Origin: Brachyspira catarrhinii
GTDB lineage: Bacteria; Spirochaetota; Brachyspiria; Brachyspirales; Brachyspiraceae
DNA: 8,644 nt
Direction of reading: 5' to 3'
NCBI RefSeq assembly: GCF_005518285.1
Contig: NZ_SJDU01000067.1
Span: forward strand, 1-8,644
Shown: in pieces, positions 1 through 4,654 of the stretch
Position numbering within the stretch: the stretch's first letter is position 1
Layout of the letters: each line of letters begins with the position of its first letter
Made by a program: the position numbers and the translations under genes
Notes under the pieces: model-generated
The model's input: the letters and a program-made list of their open reading frames with translations, nothing else
The model's database searches: none
Told to the model about the DNA's origin: nothing

Positions 1-59
1 TTTTAAAAGAAAATGAAAGGCTTATAAAGGAAAAAGAAACAAAAGAGAAAATCATATAA
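1..59 (+). CDS. C-terminal tail of an unidentified upstream protein (partial)
   Basis: The reading frame starting at base 3 is open from the window edge to a TAA at 57-59. It encodes about 18 residues rich in Lys and Glu (ending KEKII), like the end of a charged helix or coiled coil. The next gene starts 26 bases downstream with its own ribosome binding site, so this is probably the preceding gene of the same operon. The family cannot be identified from so short a tail. In other genomes DUF2997/DUF1257 genes are often beside an AAA+ ATPase gene, so an ATPase is a reasonable guess, but nothing visible here proves it. Confidence 0.5.
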   Translation, partial: LKENERLIKEKETKEKII

Positions 60-70
60 ATAACACGATT

Positions 71-76
71 AAGGAG
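71..76 (+). promoter_or_regulatory. Ribosome binding site of the 60-aa ORF
   Basis: AAGGAG lies 9 bases before the ATG at 86. This strong, well-placed Shine-Dalgarno is the main evidence that the short ORF is translated. Confidence 0.7.
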
Positions 77-85
77 TTAGAAAGT

Positions 86-268
86 ATGGAATTAGAAATT
101 GGAAACGAACATATATTTATGATTAATCGATTGATAGAGGATTTTAATAGAATTTATAAAAACGCCTATAATAAGAAAAATAACGAATCCTCTCTTTCTT
201 ATATTATGGATATTGAAAATACTAATTTAGATTTGATGAAAACAATCGATATTAACGATTTTAAATAA
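86..268 (+). CDS. Hypothetical 60-aa protein in the radical SAM/DUF1257 operon
   Basis: I do not recognise this protein. It has 60 residues, no signal peptide, no membrane segment and no cysteine. The first third looks helical (EHIFMINRLIEDFNRIY), a basic Asn/Lys-rich stretch follows, and the C-terminal part is acidic. It is probably a small soluble cytoplasmic protein. Support for a real gene is the AAGGAG 9 bases before the ATG, its place between two same-strand genes (26 bases after the upstream stop, 54 bases before the next start) and codon use like its neighbours. It could be an accessory subunit of the cassette that follows, or an unrelated passenger. Confidence 0.6.
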   Translation: MELEIGNEHIFMINRLIEDFNRIYKNAYNKKNNESSLSYIMDIENTNLDLMKTIDINDFK

Positions 269-288
269 TTTAATTTTAATTAATTTTT

Positions 289-316
289 ATGCCATAGGCA
301 CGCCTACGGCGAGGAG
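289..316 (+). repeat. GC-rich hairpin/Shine-Dalgarno repeat, copy 1
   Basis: This 28-base element matches copy 2 (537-564) at 25 of 28 positions. It has the form GCCnnnGGC-AC-GCCnnnGGC followed by GAGGAG. Bases 291-299 can pair with 302-310, 8 of 9 positions, with one A.C mismatch at 294/307; the loop would realistically open to 4-6 bases. GAGGAG (311-316) is 6 bases before the ATG at 323. It is a GC island in a very AT-rich setting. The ATG inside it (289) reads Met-Pro-stop, so this copy encodes nothing. Confidence 0.75.
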
Positions 317-322
317 AAAATT

Positions 323-523
323 ATGCAAGAGCAAAGAATAACGGTAACAATTAACGAAGACGGAAGTTTGGATTTGAAAACCGATGGAATTAAAGGAGAG
401 GCTTGTTTATCGGAAGTCGAGGAAATTTTAAACGAACTTGCCGATATAAAAGAAGTTAAGAAAACTGACGAATATTATCAAAAAGTTAATGTTAGTCAAA
501 AAAATATTAATATTCAAAAATAA
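323..523 (+). CDS. DUF2997 family small protein
   Basis: A 66-residue, acidic, soluble protein. The first half reads as a beta hairpin (QRITVTINEDGSLDLKTDG), followed by a GIKGEAC motif around residues 22-28 and a helix with a short Lys/Asn-rich tail. The pattern 'T/V-x-I-x-x-D-G-x-x ... G-I-K-G-x-x-C' near the middle of a 60-70 aa protein is what I know as DUF2997, a family found beside DUF1257/Ycf35 genes in cyanobacteria and other bacteria. The molecular function is unknown; the single cysteine (Cys28) is a candidate metal or thiol site. The gene sits in a same-strand operon, 49 bases before the DUF1257 start, with GAGGAG 6 bases before its ATG. Family assignment is from memory of the motif and the gene pairing. 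Confidence 0.7.
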   Translation: MQEQRITVTINEDGSLDLKTDGIKGEACLSEVEEILNELADIKEVKKTDEYYQKVNVSQKNINIQK

Positions 524-536
524 AAAATAATTAATT

Positions 537-564
537 ATGCCAAAGGCACGCCGATGGCGAGGAG
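537..564 (+). repeat. GC-rich hairpin/Shine-Dalgarno repeat, copy 2
   Basis: This is the second copy of the 28-base element seen at 289-316, differing at three positions that all lie in the variable triplets. Bases 539-547 can pair with 550-558 at 7 of 9 positions (mismatches 543/554 and 544/553). GAGGAG at 559-564 stands 8 bases before the ATG at 573. Here the internal ATG (537) is in frame with the downstream gene and open, which creates an apparent 12-residue N-terminal extension. The same element in copy 1 is non-coding, so the extension is most likely spurious. Confidence 0.75.
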
Positions 565-572
565 AGAAAAAA

Positions 573-1088
573 ATGAGTTGTTTAGTAAAAACCACTACGC
601 CTTTTATAAGCAAAGAAATACTTTTGGAGGCTTTGGAAAAATGCGGATACAAATACAAAATAGAAAACGGAAAAATTTATATTGTCCATTCAGATATGGA
701 AGAAGAAATAAACAAAAAAGGGTTTATACCAGTAAAAATATCTAAAAATGGAAAACTTTATTACGAAAAAATTACAAATGTTGAAGATTTGGCTTATATA
801 TTCATATGGGAGGCATATTTTGAATTTGTAAGCGGAAAATATATTTTAAACCATGACAGTTGGAATAACGATATTTCTTCTTTTCTTATAAAAGTTGAAA
901 AATCTTATAATAATGTTTACGAAATAAAACTTAAAGAAGAAGCGGAAAGACTCGAAAGAGAGAGACTTGCGTATATAGAATCTCAAAAGAAAGCTATAAT
1001 GGAAAAAGCGAAAGCTAAAGGCTATAGAGTTGTCGAAACAAAAAAAGACAATAAAATTCAGCTTACTTTAGTTAGAGAAGTTAGATAA
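573..1088 (+). CDS. DUF1257 / Ycf35-like protein
   Basis: A 171-residue soluble protein. The N-terminal part (about 1-95) is an alpha/beta region: a helix with LLEALEKCGY near residues 17-25, then strands. Residues about 118-148 form a charged helix, likely a coiled coil (KEEAERLERERLAYIESQKK). The end reads AKAKGYRVVETKKDNKIQLTLVR. The 'xxGYxVVExxxxDxxIxLxLVR' ending after a long charged helix and the 'LxxALxxxGY' start are hallmarks of Ycf35, conserved in cyanobacteria and some plastids; its function is not established. I chose the ATG at 573 because GAGGAG lies 8 bases upstream and the protein then starts MSCLV. The longer start at 537 falls inside a repeat that is non-coding in its other copy. 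The next gene begins 8 bases after the stop, so the two are probably co-translated. Confidence 0.72.
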   Translation: MSCLVKTTTPFISKEILLEALEKCGYKYKIENGKIYIVHSDMEEEINKKGFIPVKISKNGKLYYEKITNVEDLAYIFIWEAYFEFVSGKYILNHDSWNNDISSFLIKVEKSYNNVYEIKLKEEAERLERERLAYIESQKKAIMEKAKAKGYRVVETKKDNKIQLTLVREVR

Positions 1089-1096
1089 AAATTAAA

Positions 1097-1663
1097 ATGC
1101 GACTCGCTCATATTAATAATAATTCGAGTATATACGGTTTTGGAAATACATTTGCAATCTGGATGCAAGGATGCGGTTTGAAATGTAAAGGCTGCTGGAA
1201 TAAATCGATGCATGATTTTGAAGGCGGCTTTTATATAAAAACGGAAGATTTAATTATTCAAATAAAAGAAGCTACTTACAAATATAATATAAGCGGAGTT
1301 TCGATACTCGGAGGAGAACCTCTCGAGCAGTTTGAAGAATTATTAAAATTGATAAAACTTATAAAAGAATTAAATCTCGGAATAATACTTTACACTGGCT
1401 ACGAAAAAGAAGAAATTAAATTAAGCGGAAAAGCGGAAATTTTCGATTACGCCGATTTATTAATCTCTGGGCGATATATCGAAGAGAGACGAAATATAAA
1501 TAATCATTTGTTCGGTTCGGATAATCAAGTCATGGATTTTTTAACCGACAGATATAAAAACGAAGAGATAATTAACGGAACTTATGTGGAAATCGATATT
1601 GACGAAAACGGAAAAATCGATATGTATGGCTATCCCGATGATTTTTTCAATATAGTGGAGTAA
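1097..1663 (+). CDS. Radical SAM NrdG-like '4Fe-4S single cluster' activating protein
   Basis: A 188-residue cytoplasmic radical SAM protein of the NrdG/PflA-activase type. Cys26, Cys30 and Cys33 form the CxxxCxxC site (CGLKCKGCWN) for the [4Fe-4S] cluster that cleaves S-adenosylmethionine. GGEPL at 72-76 is the SAM-binding glycine motif, and DLLISGRYIEE (about 120-130) with GSDNQ (about 140-144) are typical of the activase subfamily. The length is slightly above usual NrdG (about 155-175 aa). No nrdD (anaerobic ribonucleotide reductase) gene is adjacent. Instead the gene follows DUF2997 and DUF1257 by 8 bases, so its target is probably not NrdD and may be a protein of this operon. No good Shine-Dalgarno precedes the ATG; a weak GAGAAG at 1075-1080 is 16 bases away, so translation may depend on coupling to the upstream gene. 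Confidence 0.85.
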   Translation: MRLAHINNNSSIYGFGNTFAIWMQGCGLKCKGCWNKSMHDFEGGFYIKTEDLIIQIKEATYKYNISGVSILGGEPLEQFEELLKLIKLIKELNLGIILYTGYEKEEIKLSGKAEIFDYADLLISGRYIEERRNINNHLFGSDNQVMDFLTDRYKNEEIINGTYVEIDIDENGKIDMYGYPDDFFNIVE

Positions 1664-1750
1664 TTTATATAATTAAAAATTATGTGTATTTAAAAGTTAA
1701 TTAATATTTTTTAGTCGTTTATTTACGCTTTATATTTTATGTTAATGCTT

Positions 1751-1778
1751 TTGACAAATAAAATTGTTTTAATATTGA
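1751..1778 (+). promoter_or_regulatory. Possible promoter of the Crp/Fnr regulator gene
   Basis: A perfect TTGACA (1751-1756) is followed after 16 bases by TATTGA (1773-1778), a poor -10 with 3 of 6 matches. TAATAT at 1770-1775 matches better but leaves only 13 bases of spacing. The -35 box is convincing, the -10 is not. The rest of the 146-base gap from 1664 is AT-rich and holds only a weak AT-only hairpin (1667-1685) after the radical SAM gene, not a convincing terminator. Confidence 0.35.
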
Positions 1779-1791
1779 TTTTTTATCAATA
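1773..1791 (+). promoter_or_regulatory. FNR-box-like palindrome before the regulator gene
   Basis: Seven-base inverted arms TATTGAT and ATCAATA are separated by five T. The core TTGAT-N5-ATCAA resembles the FNR site TTGAT-N4-ATCAA with one extra central base. It ends 18 bases before the ATG of a Crp/Fnr-family gene and overlaps the likely -10 to +1 region, so an autoregulatory operator is plausible. AT-rich DNA yields such palindromes by chance, so the call is tentative. Confidence 0.35.
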
Positions 1792-1809
1792 AAATTTAGA
1801 ATAAAAAAT

Positions 1810-2469
1810 ATGACAGACTATATAAACGCGATAATAAAAACGAATCTTTTTGAAAATATAAACAAAAAAGAAATTCCAAATATTTTAGAAAATTTTAAAT
1901 CTCAAAAAAAATCCTACGATAAAGGAAATATAATAATCGACTCGGGAGATAAAGTAGAATCTATTTACATAATATTAAACGGAAAAATCGAAATATCTAA
2001 AGAATATGACGATGCGAGAAAAAATATTGTGAATATACTTGAAAGAGGAGAAATATTCGCCGAAGCGATAGCGCTTTCCACAAATAAAATATCGCCCATA
2101 ACGGCAGTATCTTTAAGCGAAAGCGAATTGATAAAAATCGACATAAAAAATATATTCGATAATAATTTTGAAAAAAATAAAAATATATTTATAGAAAATT
2201 TATTAAAAATCATATCCGATAAAAATAAATTTCTTTCGATTAAAAACGATATTTTGAGTCAAAAAAGTTTAAGAAGCAAAATTATTTTATATTTAAAATA
2301 TATGTCGAATATGCAAAAATCCAAAAAAATAACAGTTCCTTACAGCAGAGACAAATTAGCGGAATTCATTTCCGCCGACAGAAGCGCGCTATCGAGAGAA
2401 TTAAATAGACTTGCAAAAGAAAAAATGATAGAACTTAACGGAAGCAAAATAAATATTCTAAATATATAA
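1810..2469 (+). CDS. Crp/Fnr-family transcriptional regulator
   Basis: A 219-residue DNA-binding regulator of the usual length. Residues about 10-125 form a cyclic-nucleotide-binding-type beta barrel (YIILNGKIEIS at 53-63, GEIFAEAIALS at 80-90), followed by a long dimerisation helix and a C-terminal winged helix. The helix-turn-helix spans about 179-201 with recognition residues RSALSREL (191-198). The barrel lacks the Arg expected where Crp binds the cAMP phosphate (Ile94 by my alignment), and the protein has no cysteine at all, so it is neither a cAMP receptor nor an Fe-S FNR. In the recognition helix Arg191 and Arg196 are kept, but Ser replaces the Glu that Crp and FNR use for base contacts. 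The signal is unknown. No clear Shine-Dalgarno precedes the ATG. It converges on the ROK kinase gene with an 11-base gap. Confidence 0.88.
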   Translation: MTDYINAIIKTNLFENINKKEIPNILENFKSQKKSYDKGNIIIDSGDKVESIYIILNGKIEISKEYDDARKNIVNILERGEIFAEAIALSTNKISPITAVSLSESELIKIDIKNIFDNNFEKNKNIFIENLLKIISDKNKFLSIKNDILSQKSLRSKIILYLKYMSNMQKSKKITVPYSRDKLAEFISADRSALSRELNRLAKEKMIELNGSKINILNI

Positions 2470-2480
2470 TTTTTTTAAAA

Positions 2481-3437
2481 TTAATTATTTCTAAAAAACA
2501 AAGCGGCGCAACCTAAAACTCCCGCATCGTTTCCCAATGAAGCGGGCTTTATTTCCAAATTGCGAACCATCATACGCAAACCGTAATTATTAACCGCTCT
2601 TTTAATATCGTCTATCATCATATCGAAATCTTTGCATAAACCTCCGCCAATAAGAACCAAATCCAAATCGAGCATATTCAAAGCTTGAGCTATCGACATT
2701 CCCAGATAATAAGAACATTCCGCTATAGTTTCTTTTGCCAAAATGTCTCCGTTTTTTGCCGCATCGAATAAAGCCTTCGCCTTTCCTTTATCCAATATTT
2801 CGTAAGTCAAAGAAGTTGGAATAAGATTTTTATGAATCTTCTGTTTTGCCATATTTATAAATCCCGTAGCCGAGGCGTATCTTTCTATGCATCCCGAAGA
2901 ACCGCAATTGCATTTGTCTCCGTCTGGAACAACGAATACATGCCCAAGCTCTCCCGCTCCTCCCAAAGCTCCCGTGAATAATTTTCCGTTAAGGACTAAT
3001 CCGCCTCCTACTCCCGTTCCCAAAGTGATAAACAATATAGATTGATAATTTTTTTCTTTACCGCTTCCGTATTTTGCCTCTCCTAAAGCGGCGGCGCTCG
3101 CATCGTTTACGGTTTGAACTGGAATATTGAATAAATCTCCTATATCCGAAAATTTTAATCCATGCAAACCAGGGACATTTTCCGCTCCTCCAATATGAAC
3201 GGTTTCTTTATTTACTACTCCAGGACAATCTATTCCCAAACCAATCGCTTTATAACCAACGGGAATATTAGATTTTAATTTTTCAACGACTTCTTTTATT
3301 CTTTTTTTATGTTCTTCGGTTGTATGACTCGCATTAACTTCAAAACTTTCTTTATATAAAATATTTCCGTTTTCTTCTACAACGGCACCTTTCATTGAAG
3401 TTCCGCCAATATCTAAAGCTATAACTACATCTTTCAT
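2481..3437 (-). CDS. ROK-family sugar kinase, probable glucokinase
   Basis: A 318-residue cytoplasmic kinase that most likely phosphorylates glucose to glucose-6-phosphate with ATP at the entry of glycolysis. It has the N-terminal phosphate-binding motif DIGGT (9-13), VNDASAAALGEAKYG (110-124) with catalytic Asp112, the glycine-rich LGTGVGGG (139-146), and the ROK substrate/zinc region: E163-x-x-H166 and CNCGSSGC with zinc ligands Cys176, Cys178 and Cys183. The length is typical for ROK glucokinases (about 300-325 aa). There is no N-terminal helix-turn-helix, so it is an enzyme and not a ROK repressor. GGAG lies 10 bases before the ATG and a good promoter precedes it, so it is transcribed alone. 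A mannose, fructose or N-acetylhexosamine kinase is possible, since ROK substrates cannot be read reliably from motifs. It would be called glk/glcK if glucose is the substrate. Confidence 0.88.
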   Translation of the reverse strand: MKDVVIALDIGGTSMKGAVVEENGNILYKESFEVNASHTTEEHKKRIKEVVEKLKSNIPVGYKAIGLGIDCPGVVNKETVHIGGAENVPGLHGLKFSDIGDLFNIPVQTVNDASAAALGEAKYGSGKEKNYQSILFITLGTGVGGGLVLNGKLFTGALGGAGELGHVFVVPDGDKCNCGSSGCIERYASATGFINMAKQKIHKNLIPTSLTYEILDKGKAKALFDAAKNGDILAKETIAECSYYLGMSIAQALNMLDLDLVLIGGGLCKDFDMMIDDIKRAVNNYGLRMMVRNLEIKPASLGNDAGVLGCAALFFRNN

Positions 3438-3469
3438 AATTTAATTTCTCCAAAAAAATAGTCTGGTAT

Positions 3470-3497
3470 ATTTTAGAATAAGAATTTAATTTGTCAA
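3470..3497 (-). promoter_or_regulatory. Sigma-70 type promoter of the ROK kinase gene
   Basis: On the - strand a perfect TTGACA (3497-3492) is followed by 16 bases and TAAAAT (3475-3470, 5 of 6 matches to TATAAT). Transcription would start near 3462, giving a leader of about 25 bases that contains GGAG (3451-3448). Confidence 0.65.
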
Positions 3498-3524
3498 GTT
3501 TAATAAATTTATAATAAATTTATT

Positions 3525-3560
3525 AAAAAAGAGCATGCGAATTATACGACATGCCCTTTT
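3525..3560 (-). terminator. Intrinsic terminator of the ABC importer operon
   Basis: On the - strand AAAAGGGCATG (3560-3550) pairs with CATGCTCTTTT (3537-3527). This gives 11 positions with one mismatch (3532/3555) around a 12-base loop, and a T run follows (complement of 3525-3530). It begins 16 bases after the last gene of the operon. The A run on the other side would also give some termination in the + direction, but no + strand gene needs it. Confidence 0.8.
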
Positions 3561-3576
3561 AATCATAAAGAAAATT

Positions 3577-4650
3577 TTAATCGTCTTCTCCATACCATAA
3601 TGTTCTCTTTATCAGCAATTGACAATTTTCTCCGTCTTTAAGAATATATTTTCTCGATGGTTTTTGCACTCTAATAAAAATATCTTCGCCGACTTCTTCG
3701 CTTCCAGCAACCTTTATCGAATAATCTACCATATCGCCTAAATAAGTGCTTCTGTGAATAGCGCCTTTTATTCCGCCAGAAGATACGAAATCTATTTCTC
3801 CAGGTCGACATGCCAAAGTGTCGATTTTATTATAATTTTCGGGAATATCCACTTCTATATTTCCCGCTATTTCATGATTTTTTACAAATATTTTTCCGTT
3901 TTTGAATATCACGGGAATAAAGTTCGACAAACCTATAAAACTAAACACGAATCTATTTATAGGATTATTATAAACATTTAAAGGAGTGTCAAGTTGTTGC
4001 AATACTCCGAAATTCATAACTAATATTCTATCGGACAAAGCCATCGCTTCCGCTTGGTCGTGCGTCACATATATTACGGTAAAGCCGAATTGTTTTTGCA
4101 AATCTTTTATTTCAAAACGCATCTGTTCTCTCAATTTTGGGTCGAGATTTGACAAAGGCTCGTCAAGAAGCATTACTTTAGGATTTGTGGCAACCGCTCT
4201 TGCCAATGCGATTCTCTGCTGTTCTCCTCCAGAAAGAGTGGAAGGATAAAGGTCTTTAGCGTAACTTAAATTCGTATGCTTTAAAGCGTTATTTACTCTT
4301 TTTTCTATTTCTATTTTATCAATATGCTTTATAGCCAAAGGAAAAGCGACATTATCCCATACTTTTAAATGTGGCCAAACGGCAAACGCTTGAAATACCA
4401 TCCCGAAATCTCTTTTTTCTGGAGGCAAATAGAATTTTTTATAGCTTGAAGAAAATACCTTATCGTCTACGATTATCTCTCCATCGTCTATATCTTCAAA
4501 TCCCGCTATCATTCTTAATGTCGTGGTTTTACCGCAACCCGAAGGTCCTAAAAATGAAAAAGATTCTCCTTGGTTTACTTCTATATTAAGTTTATTAACA
4601 GCTACGACTTTATTAAAGTTTTTTGTTATATTTACTAATTTTAATGACAT
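3577..4650 (-). CDS. ABC importer ATPase B (FbpC/PotA type, last gene of operon)
   Basis: A 357-residue ATPase subunit that powers import through the adjoining permease at the inner face of the membrane. The nucleotide-binding domain is complete: Walker A GPSGCGKT (35-42), Q-loop Gln87, signature LSGGE (139-143), Walker B VMLLDE (159-164), D-loop SNLD (167-170) and H-loop His197. A TOBE-like C-terminal domain follows from about 240. Length and layout match the FbpC/PotA/UgpC class. The gene starts 4 bases after the permease stop, and its Shine-Dalgarno CAGGAG (4663-4658) lies inside the end of the permease gene, so translation is coupled. It is clearly paralogous to ATPase A of the same operon; both share an unusual AVWPH stretch just after the Q-loop. 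Substrate class is uncertain (see the binding protein). Confidence 0.92.
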   Translation of the reverse strand: MSLKLVNITKNFNKVVAVNKLNIEVNQGESFSFLGPSGCGKTTTLRMIAGFEDIDDGEIIVDDKVFSSSYKKFYLPPEKRDFGMVFQAFAVWPHLKVWDNVAFPLAIKHIDKIEIEKRVNNALKHTNLSYAKDLYPSTLSGGEQQRIALARAVATNPKVMLLDEPLSNLDPKLREQMRFEIKDLQKQFGFTVIYVTHDQAEAMALSDRILVMNFGVLQQLDTPLNVYNNPINRFVFSFIGLSNFIPVIFKNGKIFVKNHEIAGNIEVDIPENYNKIDTLACRPGEIDFVSSGGIKGAIHRSTYLGDMVDYSIKVAGSEEVGEDIFIRVQKPSRKYILKDGENCQLLIKRTLWYGEDD

Positions 4651-4654
4651 TTTA

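Noticed and set aside
289..564. The two GC-rich repeats as the start of a CRISPR array
   Set aside because: Only two copies, 220 bases apart with a full coding gene between them, and each is joined to a start codon.
428..658. 76-codon - strand frame
   Set aside because: Antisense to the DUF2997 and Ycf35 genes, Phe/Ile-rich as expected for the complement of Lys/Glu-rich coding sequence.
554..745. 63-codon + strand frame starting inside repeat copy 2
   Set aside because: Overlaps the Ycf35-like gene in another frame and lacks its own Shine-Dalgarno; the overlapped gene has family-like features along its whole length.
1097..1663. Naming the radical SAM protein NrdG
   Set aside because: The motif set fits the NrdG-like activase family, but no anaerobic ribonucleotide reductase gene is adjacent and the operon partners are DUF2997 and DUF1257, so the specific name is not supported.
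1667..1685. AT-only hairpin after the radical SAM gene as a terminator
   Set aside because: The stem contains only A/T pairs plus one G.T, the loop is 3 bases and no T run follows, so it cannot be distinguished from chance in this AT-rich gap.
1965..2213. 82-codon - strand frame
   Set aside because: Antisense shadow of the Crp/Fnr gene with low-complexity Phe/Ile/Ser content.
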